This document shows positions 1 to 6,716 of a stretch of DNA of 6,744 nucleotides, one piece after another. The notes under the pieces were generated by a model that had not been told where the DNA came from, searched no databases, and worked only from the letters and a program-made list of their open reading frames with translations. Made by a program: the position numbers and the translations under genes. The stretch comes from an uncultured Hyphomicrobiales bacterium. GTDB lineage: Bacteria > Pseudomonadota > Alphaproteobacteria > Rhizobiales > Beijerinckiaceae. The DNA is taken from contig CAIZGQ010000456.1 of NCBI GenBank assembly GCA_903932565.1, positions 1-6,744 of the forward strand, read 5' to 3'. Within the stretch, counting starts at the first letter, position 1, and each line of letters begins with the position of its first letter.

Positions 1-1
1 C

Positions 2-109
2 CCGCCCCTGCCTGATCTCGACGACACGGAGATTGCCCTGCTGCAGGTCGGCCTGCTGTCATTGCCCGCCCAGCGCCTGCGCGATCACATCGTGCGATCG
101 CTGGGGTGA
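2..109 (+). CDS. C-terminal end of an unrecognised protein (5' truncated by window)
   Basis: An open frame enters from the left edge and runs 35 codons to a TGA at 107-109. The visible tail is rich in Leu, Asp and Arg, contains the stretch DLDDTEIALLQVGLLSLP and ends RDHIVRSLG. Codon use matches the genes downstream, with third positions mostly G or C, which supports real coding. No motif is visible and I do not recognise the family. Being divergent in function from, or a regulator of, the downstream operon are both possible, but nothing in 35 residues decides this. The stop codon lies inside the first unit of a 15-bp tandem repeat, so the very C-terminus (LG) may have been altered by repeat expansion. 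Confidence 0.5.
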   Translation, partial: PPLPDLDDTEIALLQVGLLSLPAQRLRDHIVRSLG

Positions 110-175
110 TTGCGTCTGGGGTGATGTCGCCTGGGGGATAAAGGTCTCGGGACAATGGTCTTGGGGATAAAAGAC
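101..175. repeat. Degenerate 15-bp tandem repeat, five units
   Basis: Five consecutive 15-base units begin at 101, 116, 131, 146 and 161. Units 1 and 2 share their first ten bases (CTGGGGTGAT). Units 3 and 5 share the TGGGG core followed by GATAAA with a one-base slip. Unit 4 is the most diverged (CTCGGGACAATGGTC). A partial sixth core, TCGGGG, lies at 179-184 out of phase. The array starts on the last codons of the upstream gene and fills the first half of the leader before the HyuA-HyuB gene. It may be simple slippage, or a set of spaced protein-binding sites; the sequence does not decide. Confidence 0.6.
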
Positions 176-188
176 GCCTCGGGGTCTT
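171..188. promoter_or_regulatory. 18-bp imperfect palindrome, candidate operator
   Basis: AAGACGCCTCGGGGTCTT reads as an inverted repeat: the outer five bases AAGAC/GTCTT pair perfectly and the inner CC/GG also pair, so 14 of 18 positions are symmetric. A further GTCTT at 158-162 forms a second AAGAC/GTCTT pair with the same 8-base spacing but no inner symmetry, giving three half-sites at 13-base intervals (158, 171, 184). No T-run follows, so it does not look like a terminator. It lies about 80 bases before the proposed start of the HyuA-HyuB gene and touches the candidate -35 region, a place typical of a repressor or activator site. The binding protein is unknown. Confidence 0.4.
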
Positions 189-217
189 GCTGCATTGCGG
201 CGAAAAAAGGATACAAC
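187..217 (+). promoter_or_regulatory. Weak sigma70-like promoter candidate
   Basis: TTGCTG at 187-192 could serve as a -35 box and TACAAC at 212-217 as a -10 box (four of six consensus bases, with the key TA and A positions). The 19-base spacer is longer than ideal. The surrounding stretch 201-222 is locally AT-rich (AAAAAAGGATACAACTTTTA) within GC-rich DNA. Transcription would begin near 224 and give a leader of about 45 bases before the ATG at 271. Support is weak because alphaproteobacterial promoters often diverge from this consensus. Confidence 0.25.
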
Positions 218-270
218 TTTTAGGTAGGGTGTCGCATAGTGCAGGTCCCTCCCCAGATGTTGTGGCCCGT

Positions 271-3200
271 ATGAGCATGACCCCCGGCGACCAAACTCCG
301 ACGACATGGAATTTCTGGATCGACCGAGGCGGCACCTTCACCGATGTGATCGCCCGCCATCCCGATGGAACGCTCGCCACCCACAAGCTGCTGTCGGAAA
401 ATCCGCAGGCCTATGTGGACGCTGCCGTGCAAGGCATCCGCGATCTCATGGGTCTCGCACCGGGCGCGAAAATTCCCGCCGCGTCCATCGCTGCTGTCAA
501 GATGGGCACAACCGTCGCGACCAACGCGCTGCTGGAGCGCAAGGGCGAGCGCACCTTATTCGTCACGACACGCGGCTTTGCCGACGCGCTGCGCATTGGC
601 TACCAGACCCGCGCTGATATTTTTGCGCTCGATATCAAAAAGCCTGAGCAGCTGTATGAGCGCGTCGTCGAAATCGATGAGCGCGTGCTGACCGATGGCA
701 CAGTGGAAAAAGCGCCCGATCTGGCTGCCGTTCGCCGCGATCTGGAGGCCGCCTTTGCCACCGGCATCCGCGCCTGCGCCATCGTCTTCATGCACGCCTA
801 TCGCTATCCCGACCACGAGACCGCTGTGGCGCAGGTGGCCCGCGATGTCGGTTTTACGCAGGTCTCCGTGTCGCATGACGTGAGCCCGTTGATGAAGCTT
901 GTCGGACGAGGTGATACGACCGTGGCGGACGCCTACCTCTCCCCCGTGCTGCGCCGCTATGTGGATCGCATCGCAGGCGAATTCGACACCGGTGCAGCCG
1001 GTGCCAAGCTGATGTTCATGATGTCGTCGGGCGGCCTCACCGATGCACATCTGTGTCAGGGCCGCGACGCCATTCTGTCGGGCCCGGCTGGCGGCGTTGT
1101 CGGCTGCGTCGAGACCGCAAAACGCGCGGGGTTCGATCGCGTAATCGGTTTTGACATGGGCGGCACGTCGACCGACGTCTCCCATCACGAAACCGAGTAC
1201 GAGCGCACCTTTGAGACGGAAGTCGCCGGGGTGCGCATCCGTGCGCCAATGATGCTGATCCATACAGTTGCGGCAGGTGGCGGCTCGATCCTGCATGCGG
1301 ATTCGGGGCGCTTTGTCGTGGGTCCCGATTCCGCGGGTGCCGACCCCGGCCCCTGCAGTTATCGGCGCGGCGGTCCACTGACCGTCACAGACGCCAATGT
1401 CATGACCGGCAAGCTCAATCCGGCCTTCTTTCCGAAGATTTTCGGGCCGGGCCGCAATCAGTCGCTCGATCTTGAGGCCGTGCAGGCAGCCTTCGCTGAT
1501 CTCGCCAAATCAAGCGGCGATACGCGGCCCGTTGAGGCCATTGCCGAAGGCTTCATCCGCATTGCGGTCGAGAACATGGCCAATGCGGTCAAGAAAATCT
1601 CGGTCCAGCGCGGCTATGACGTCACCCACTATGCGCTGCAATGCTTTGGCGGTGCCGGTGGCCAGCATGCGTGCCTTGTGGCCGATGCGCTGGGCATGCG
1701 CACGGTTCTGATCCATCGCTTTTCCGGCCTGCTGTCGGCCTATGGCATGGGGCTGGCCGACACCCGCGCCGTTCGCCAGCACACGCTGGAAGCGCCTCTG
1801 AACGAGGCAGGCACCGAGGCCGCAGGCGACCTTGTGGCGCGTCTCTCAAAGGACGTACTGGCGGAACTTGCCAAGCAGGACACCGGCAACGCGGCGCATC
1901 ATGTCGTCGCCCGCGCCCATGTGCGCACAGCGGGCACGGATTCCGCACTGATCGTAACATTCGCGTCGGCCGCCGACATGCGCGCGGAATTCGAGACGAT
2001 ACACAAATCCCGCTTCGGCTTTGCGGACGCCGGCAAGGCGCTGGTGATTGAATCAATCTCGGTGGAAGCGATTGCGCCGGGCGAAGCGGTGCATGACCGC
2101 GATGTGTCGGCACCCCCGTCTTCGCCAAATCCTTCAAGCCGCACGCGGTTTTTCTCGGAAGGCATGTGGCAGGATGCAGCCGTGTTCCGACGCGAGGACC
2201 TTGTGCCCGGCGCGCACCTCGCGGGCCCGGCCATTCTCGTCGAGCGTCACCAGACCATCATTCTGGAGCCCGGCTGGAATGCCGAGATCACCGCGCAGGA
2301 CAACGTGATCCTGAAGCGCGTCGGCGAAGCGAAGTCCCTGCGCGTGGGCGCTGCCGTTGATCCGGTGATGCTGGAGATTTTCAACAATCTCTTCATGTCC
2401 ATCGCCGAGCAGATGGGGCTTGTCCTGCAGAACACGGCGAGCTCCGTCAACATCAAGGAGCGACTTGATTTTTCCTGCGCGATCTTTGACCGCAACGCGA
2501 GCCTTGTCGCCAATGCGCCGCATATCCCGGTGCATCTGGGCTCCATGGACAAGTCGGTGGAAAGCGTCATCCGGGCCCATGGCGGCGCAATGCATCCTGG
2601 CGATGTGTTTGCCATCAACGCGCCCTACAACGGCGGCACGCATCTGCCGGATATCACCATCGTCAGCCCGGTCTTTGACGATGCCGGCAAGGACATTCTG
2701 TTTTATGTCGCCTCGCGCGGGCATCACGCGGACATCGGCGGGATCGCACCGGGCTCCATGTCGCCGCGCGCCACGCACATCGATGAGGAAGGCGTCTATA
2801 TTGATGGCTTCAAGCTCGTCGATCAGGGCACGTTCCGCGAAACAGAGACCATCAAGCTTCTGACAACGGCGCGCTATCCCGTGCGTAACGTTTCTCAAAA
2901 TCTCGGCGACCTTCGGGCACAAGTTGCAGCCAACGCCCGTGGCTCGTCGGAACTGCTGCGCATGGTCAAGTCCTACGGACTCGATGTGGTCGAGGCCTAT
3001 ATGGGCCACGTGCAGGACAATGCAGCTGACTCCGTCGCCCGCGTCATTGCCGACTTGAAGGATTGCTCCTTCGCCTACGAAATGGATCAGGGCTGCTGGA
3101 TCAAGGTCGCGATCACCGTCGATCATGCAAAGGGCACGGCGACGGTGGACTTCACCGGCACCTCGCCGCAGCGCAGCGACAATTTCAATGCGCCCGAGCC

Positions 3201-3903
3201 CGTGACACAGGCCGCCGTGCTTTACGTGTTCCGCACCCTCGTGAAGGAGCGCATTCCACTGAATGCTGGCTGTCTGCGGCACATCCGCATTGTTGTGCCC
3301 AAGGGCTCGATGCTGTCGCCGCAATATCCCGCCGCGGTGGTCGCCGGAAACGTCGAAGTCAGCCAAGCCGTCACCGATTGCCTTTATGGCGCGCTGGGCG
3401 TTCTGGCGGCGGCGCAGGGCACCATGAACAACCTGACCTTCGGCGATGGCACCTATCAATATTACGAGACGATCTGCTCAGGCGCCCCGGCTGGCAATGG
3501 CTTCAATGGCGCGGATGCAGTCCACACCCACATGACGAACTCGCGCCTCACGGACCCCGAAGTCCTCGAATTCCGCTATCCCGTGGTGCTGGAGGATTTC
3601 CACATCCGCAAGGGCTCTGGCGGCAAGGGCAAGTGGCATGGGGGCGATGGCGTCTCGCGCACGATCCGCTTCCGGCAGGCGATGGAATGCGCCTTGCTTT
3701 CAGGACATCGGCGGATCAAACCCTTCGGCATGAAGGGTGGCGGTCCGGGCGAACTCGGCGAAAATTCCGTGCGCCGAAACGACGGCACCATCGAGATTAT
3801 CGGCGGCTCCGCGCAGACCACATTGGCTGCGGGCGAGGCCATTACAGTCAAGACACCAACAGCTGGCGGCTATGGTGCAATCGGAGACAGGGATGCATCT
3901 TGA
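271..3903 (+). CDS. Fused HyuA-HyuB hydantoinase/5-oxoprolinase-family protein (1210 aa)
   Basis: This family opens lactam, hydantoin or imide rings with ATP, probably in the cytoplasm. The N-terminal HyuA half has an actin/Hsp70/sugar-kinase-like nucleotide fold: phosphate loops DRGGTFTD (18-25) and GFDMGGTSTDVS (293-304), MGTTVATNALLERKG (from 78) and GGAGGQHAC (460-468). The HyuB half begins near VDPVMLEIF (696) and carries IKERLDFS with E730, NGGTHLPD (787-794) and SRGHHADIGG (H818, H819). E730, H791 and D794 match, from memory, the spacing of the Mn ligands of acetone carboxylase. Length is that of fused 5-oxoprolinases. ATG 271 is preferred because family N-termini start shortly before FWIDRGGTFTD; ATG 277 is equally possible, no good ribosome site precedes either, and in-frame TTG 187 would make an unusual extension. 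The true substrate (5-oxoproline, hydantoin or another ring) is not readable. The gene overlaps the flavoprotein gene by 11 bases. Confidence 0.93.
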   Translation: MSMTPGDQTPTTWNFWIDRGGTFTDVIARHPDGTLATHKLLSENPQAYVDAAVQGIRDLMGLAPGAKIPAASIAAVKMGTTVATNALLERKGERTLFVTTRGFADALRIGYQTRADIFALDIKKPEQLYERVVEIDERVLTDGTVEKAPDLAAVRRDLEAAFATGIRACAIVFMHAYRYPDHETAVAQVARDVGFTQVSVSHDVSPLMKLVGRGDTTVADAYLSPVLRRYVDRIAGEFDTGAAGAKLMFMMSSGGLTDAHLCQGRDAILSGPAGGVVGCVETAKRAGFDRVIGFDMGGTSTDVSHHETEYERTFETEVAGVRIRAPMMLIHTVAAGGGSILHADSGRFVVGPDSAGADPGPCSYRRGGPLTVTDANVMTGKLNPAFFPKIFGPGRNQSLDLEAVQAAFADLAKSSGDTRPVEAIAEGFIRIAVENMANAVKKISVQRGYDVTHYALQCFGGAGGQHACLVADALGMRTVLIHRFSGLLSAYGMGLADTRAVRQHTLEAPLNEAGTEAAGDLVARLSKDVLAELAKQDTGNAAHHVVARAHVRTAGTDSALIVTFASAADMRAEFETIHKSRFGFADAGKALVIESISVEAIAPGEAVHDRDVSAPPSSPNPSSRTRFFSEGMWQDAAVFRREDLVPGAHLAGPAILVERHQTIILEPGWNAEITAQDNVILKRVGEAKSLRVGAAVDPVMLEIFNNLFMSIAEQMGLVLQNTASSVNIKERLDFSCAIFDRNASLVANAPHIPVHLGSMDKSVESVIRAHGGAMHPGDVFAINAPYNGGTHLPDITIVSPVFDDAGKDILFYVASRGHHADIGGIAPGSMSPRATHIDEEGVYIDGFKLVDQGTFRETETIKLLTTARYPVRNVSQNLGDLRAQVAANARGSSELLRMVKSYGLDVVEAYMGHVQDNAADSVARVIADLKDCSFAYEMDQGCWIKVAITVDHAKGTATVDFTGTSPQRSDNFNAPEPVTQAAVLYVFRTLVKERIPLNAGCLRHIRIVVPKGSMLSPQYPAAVVAGNVEVSQAVTDCLYGALGVLAAAQGTMNNLTFGDGTYQYYETICSGAPAGNGFNGADAVHTHMTNSRLTDPEVLEFRYPVVLEDFHIRKGSGGKGKWHGGDGVSRTIRFRQAMECALLSGHRRIKPFGMKGGGPGELGENSVRRNDGTIEIIGGSAQTTLAAGEAITVKTPTAGGYGAIGDRDAS
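3883..3886 (+). promoter_or_regulatory. Ribosome binding site deciding the flavoprotein start
   Basis: GGAG lies 6 bases before ATG 3893, inside the 3' end of the HyuA-HyuB gene. It favours 3893 over the in-frame ATG at 3872 and over the much longer frame that opens upstream, because translation from 3893 places the FAD-binding GAGGAG motif at residues 11-16, as usual for this family. Confidence 0.7.
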
Positions 3904-5581
3904 AACGGACGTCCTGATCATTGGCGCAGGCGGGGCTGGCATGTATGCCGCCCTTGAGGCCGCAAAGGCTGGGGCCTCGGTGATCATCGCGGATCGCAGC
4001 CTCATCGGGCGCGGTGGCGCGACCGTGATGGCGCAGATGACGGTGGCCGCAGCGCTCGGCGAACGTGCCCCCGACAGTTGGGAATATCACCTCTCTGACA
4101 CGCTGGCGGCGGGCCGTGGGCTCTGCAACGAAGACCTTGCAAGGCTCGTCTGCGAAGACGGCCCCCATCGCATCCGCGAAATGGATGCGTGGAAAGTCGG
4201 CTGGGCCCGCGATGGCGAGCACATTGCGCAGGTCCAGGCACCCGGCCATGACCGCCCACGCTGCGTTTATGTGGACGTGCTCTCAACCGGTCCAGCGGTC
4301 TCCAAGACGCTTCGGACCCAGTTGATCCATGCGCCCGACATCAAGCGCGTTGGCGATCTCGCGATTGTCGATCTTGTGGTGGAAGACGGCATCGTGTGCG
4401 GCGCAGTTGCCCATCATATGCCCACCGGCACGCCGGTAACGATTGCGGCGAAATCCGTCATCATCGCAACGGGCGGGCTGACGCGGCTTTATCGGCGCAA
4501 CTCCGCCTCCTCCAACATGGGCGGCGATGGCTATGCGCTGGCGCTGCGGGCCGGGGCTGAACTCATCGACATGGAGTTCGTGCAATTCTTCCCCATCGGG
4601 CATCTGGCACCGCGCCTTGTCGGCATGGACCCGATCATGTGGGACCCCTTCCGCTACAAGCTCGGCGGCAAGTTGCTCAATGCAAATATGCGCGAGTTCG
4701 AAGACGATTACGCCACCAAGGACAAGCGCAGCGACGGCAATTACGTCCTGACCCGCGATCTGGCGACCTATGCCATCACGAGCGAAGTCGCGGCTGGTCG
4801 TGGAAGCCCGGCAGGCGGCGCGTATCTCAGCTTCCAGCACGTGCCGGAAGATGTGTTGCGCAAGAATTTCGGTCCTGTGATCGACAAGCTCGCCGCCAAC
4901 GGCATCGATCTGACCAAGCAGAACATCGAGGTCGCCCCCATCGCGCATTACCATATGGGTGGCGTGCGCGTGGACACGCAGATGCGCACCGGGGTCGACG
5001 GATTGTTTGCCTGCGGTGAAGCGATCGGCGGATCGAATGGCGCAAACCGTCTGTCCGGCAACGCCATCACGGAAGCCTTCGTGTTTGGCGCGCTGGCCGG
5101 GGTTGAGGCTGCAAAATACGCCAAGGCCAACACCAGCGTGTGGTCGGCAAAAGCCGCCGCACCCGCGCTGGATTTGCTGGGCAGCGCTGTGAAGGATTCG
5201 AGCCACAATCTGGCGGAGCGCGTCGTTGCGTTACAGGCGCTGATGGCGGACAAGGTTGGGCCTTTCCGCACCGACGCAAAACTGGCCGAAGCCATCGTCG
5301 AGATCGATGCGATGATCGCCGAGCTTGGCACGCGGCCCGTCTCCTCGGCGGCCGCTTTCGACACCGTGCTGCTCGACTGGCTCGATCTGCGCAACATGCT
5401 GCTGGTGGCAAAGTCCGTCGCTGTGCCAGCCCGTGCGCGGACCGAGAGTCGCGGCGCGCATCAGCGCGATGATTATCCGGGACTGGATGCCGCCTGGACC
5501 ATCAACCAGACGTTGTCCCTGCAGGGCGAGGGCTTCAAGCTCGACCGTCTCGTTCCCAATGCCAAGCGAGTTGCCGCATGA
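3893..5581 (+). CDS. FAD-dependent oxidoreductase, SdhA/FrdA flavoprotein family (562 aa)
   Basis: The protein starts with a Rossmann FAD site, IIGAGGAGMYAALEA, with acidic D34 closing the second strand. GGATVMAQ (41-48) has Ala43 where SdhA and FrdA carry the histidine that binds FAD covalently, so FAD is probably non-covalent. MEFVQFFPIGH (227-237) has Phe233 in place of the substrate histidine, and the usual TEGxRGEGG stretch is replaced by WDPFRYKLGG. R288 (LTRDLA, the proton-shuttle arginine), H352 (AHYHMGG) and R386 (GANRLSGNAITEA) are kept. A C-terminal helical region ends with the family signature ARTESRGAHQRDDYPG. It likely oxidises or reduces a carboxylate-bearing substrate linked to the ring-opening enzyme upstream; the substrate is unknown. 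It overlaps the next gene by ATGA, and that gene encodes a probable electron partner. No signal peptide is seen, so it should be cytoplasmic. L-aspartate oxidase- or APS reductase-like relatives are alternatives within the superfamily. Confidence 0.9.
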   Translation: MHLETDVLIIGAGGAGMYAALEAAKAGASVIIADRSLIGRGGATVMAQMTVAAALGERAPDSWEYHLSDTLAAGRGLCNEDLARLVCEDGPHRIREMDAWKVGWARDGEHIAQVQAPGHDRPRCVYVDVLSTGPAVSKTLRTQLIHAPDIKRVGDLAIVDLVVEDGIVCGAVAHHMPTGTPVTIAAKSVIIATGGLTRLYRRNSASSNMGGDGYALALRAGAELIDMEFVQFFPIGHLAPRLVGMDPIMWDPFRYKLGGKLLNANMREFEDDYATKDKRSDGNYVLTRDLATYAITSEVAAGRGSPAGGAYLSFQHVPEDVLRKNFGPVIDKLAANGIDLTKQNIEVAPIAHYHMGGVRVDTQMRTGVDGLFACGEAIGGSNGANRLSGNAITEAFVFGALAGVEAAKYAKANTSVWSAKAAAPALDLLGSAVKDSSHNLAERVVALQALMADKVGPFRTDAKLAEAIVEIDAMIAELGTRPVSSAAAFDTVLLDWLDLRNMLLVAKSVAVPARARTESRGAHQRDDYPGLDAAWTINQTLSLQGEGFKLDRLVPNAKRVAA

Positions 5582-5913
5582 AGACCAAACTGGAAATCAA
5601 GCGCGGCGCCCCAGGCGAAACCCCACACGTCCAGACCTATGACGTGAAGTTTGAGGCCGGTCAGTCGGTGCTCGATGGCTTGCGCATGATCCGCCGCGAT
5701 ACGGACGAGACGCTGGCCTTTCGCTTTGCCTGCATCAACGCCAACGCCTGCAAGGAATGCATGATGGTGATCGATGGTGACATCGATTACGCCTGCACCA
5801 CGCGCCTGAAAGAGGGCGTGATGAAGCTGTCGCCCCTGCCGAAAAAGGCGCTGGTGCGCGATCTTGTGACGGAAATTGCACCTCCCGACGAGCGGCTGAA
5901 GATCACGCCATGA
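5578..5913 (+). CDS. Small [2Fe-2S] protein, SdhB N-terminal-domain-like (111 aa)
   Basis: The fold predicted from sequence is a beta-grasp ferredoxin: an N-terminal strand (KLEIKRG), a second strand (TYDVKFEAG), the helix SVLDGLRMIRRD, then the cluster loop. Cysteines 52, 58, 61 and 73 fit a [2Fe-2S] set (C-x5-C-x2-C-x11-C) in FACINANACKECMMVIDG, followed by DYACTTRL, as in SdhB/FrdB. The first gap is one residue longer than the usual x4 of SdhB. The tail KLSPLPKKALVRDLVTEI resembles the end of the SdhB N-terminal domain, and the protein stops there; the C-terminal domain with the [4Fe-4S] and [3Fe-4S] clusters is absent (SdhB is usually about 240-260 residues). It most likely carries electrons to or from the flavoprotein whose stop it overlaps (ATGA). 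No membrane segment or export signal is visible. Its next electron partner is unknown. Confidence 0.85.
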   Translation: MKTKLEIKRGAPGETPHVQTYDVKFEAGQSVLDGLRMIRRDTDETLAFRFACINANACKECMMVIDGDIDYACTTRLKEGVMKLSPLPKKALVRDLVTEIAPPDERLKITP

Positions 5914-6710
5914 GCCTGACGACCGCTCCCAATGATGCGCCCCCCGCCTCCGGCCGCCTAGCTGCGCAGGCGCTGGCCTGGGGCGAGAAGGTGCTTGTGT
6001 TTGTCCTCGTCGTTGGCGCGTGGGAAGTGCTGTCGCGCACGATTGTTGATCCGTTCTGGATTTCGCGACCAAGCCTCGTTGCGGTTCGTCTGTGGACGCT
6101 CGCGATGTCGGGCGATTTGCTGTGGCACACGCAAACAACTGTCTGGCAGGCCGTGCTGGGGCTCATCGCGGGGATCTCGGGCGGCATTGTCGGCGGCGTT
6201 CTGCTGACACGGCTGCCGCGCCTTGCCGCTGCGCTCAATCCGCTGATCATGGGGCTCTACAGCCTGCCGCGTATCGCGCTGGCACCGCTGTTCATCATCT
6301 GGTTTGGCATTGGGCTTTTGTCCAAGGTCATGATGGTGTTCTCATTCGTTGTGTTCATCTTCTTGTTGAACACCGTGCAGGGCCTGCGGGCCGTCGATCC
6401 CGATCTCGTGGATCTTATGCGCTCCATGCGCGCCAAGCCCTCTTTCATCGCGTGGCGCGTGCAGTTTCCTGCGATTCTGCCCTGGCTGATGACAGCTGCG
6501 CGCATCAGCGTCGGCCTCGCGCTCATCGGTTCCGTGCTGGGCGAGCTGCTTGGCGCAAACAGGGGCCTTGGCTGGTATGTGGAATATTCCGGCGGCCGCC
6601 TCGATACCACGGGCGTTTTTGCCGGGCTTGTCGCGCTGATGTTCGTCGCCGTTGCCTTCAATTCGCTGGTCGATCTGGTGGAGCGTCTGCTTGTGCCGTC
6701 CCCCCGGTGA
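5910..6710 (+). CDS. ABC transporter permease, SsuC/TauC/NrtB type (266 aa)
   Basis: This is an inner-membrane subunit of an importer of the nitrate/sulfonate/taurine group. A cytoplasmic N-terminus of about 25 residues leads to hydrophobic segments at roughly 27-42, 78-99, 110-132, 138-156, 190-214 and 235-255. The signature LPRIALAPLFIIWFGIG (119-135) is typical of the family. The cytoplasmic coupling loop, which contacts the ATPase, is DLMRSMRAKPSFIAWRVQFP (168-187); it keeps the distal P but has Arg174 where the EAA loop normally has Gly, and lacks the EAA itself. The start overlaps the [2Fe-2S] gene by ATGA, so it belongs to the same operon. Length is normal. The substrate cannot be inferred from the permease alone; a substrate of the adjacent ring-opening and redox enzymes is the reasonable guess. 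The ATPase and binding protein are not in the window. Confidence 0.93.
   Translation: MSLTTAPNDAPPASGRLAAQALAWGEKVLVFVLVVGAWEVLSRTIVDPFWISRPSLVAVRLWTLAMSGDLLWHTQTTVWQAVLGLIAGISGGIVGGVLLTRLPRLAAALNPLIMGLYSLPRIALAPLFIIWFGIGLLSKVMMVFSFVVFIFLLNTVQGLRAVDPDLVDLMRSMRAKPSFIAWRVQFPAILPWLMTAARISVGLALIGSVLGELLGANRGLGWYVEYSGGRLDTTGVFAGLVALMFVAVAFNSLVDLVERLLVPSPR
6706..6710 (+). promoter_or_regulatory. Ribosome binding site of the last gene
   Basis: GGTGA, overlapping the permease stop codon, lies 6 bases before ATG 6717 and can pair with the end of 16S rRNA. It supports 6717 as a true start even though only nine codons are visible. Confidence 0.55.
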
Positions 6711-6716
6711 CGTAAC

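Noticed and set aside
81..101. Inverted repeat GCGATC / GATCGC as a terminator of the upstream gene
   Set aside because: It lies inside the coding sequence and no T-run follows it.
187..270. TTG 187 as the start of the HyuA-HyuB protein
   Set aside because: It would add 28 residues unlike the family, has no ribosome site and would place the candidate promoter inside the coding region.
59..307. Reverse-strand small frame across the leader
   Set aside because: Its proline/glutamine-rich repeat is only the 15-bp DNA repeat read backwards; no ribosome site is seen and it overlaps the ends of two forward genes.
556..1296. Reverse-strand open frame (246 codons) inside the HyuA half
   Set aside because: Same reasons: antisense shadow with unusual His/Ala/Gly-rich composition and no domain.
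2134..3459. Long reverse-strand open frame (441 codons) inside the HyuA-HyuB gene
   Set aside because: It lies wholly antisense to a gene with clear family motifs, its translation is rich in His, Arg and Asp without any recognisable domain, and such frames are common opposite GC-rich genes.
3063..3917. Forward frame of 284 codons overlapping the end of the HyuA-HyuB gene
   Set aside because: It is an out-of-frame, Arg/Pro/His-rich shadow of the HyuB domain, which is intact through its GGGPGELGENSV motif to the stop.
4283..5206. Reverse-strand open frame (307 codons) inside the flavoprotein gene
   Set aside because: It is antisense to strongly supported coding sequence and shows no family motif; a codon-bias shadow.
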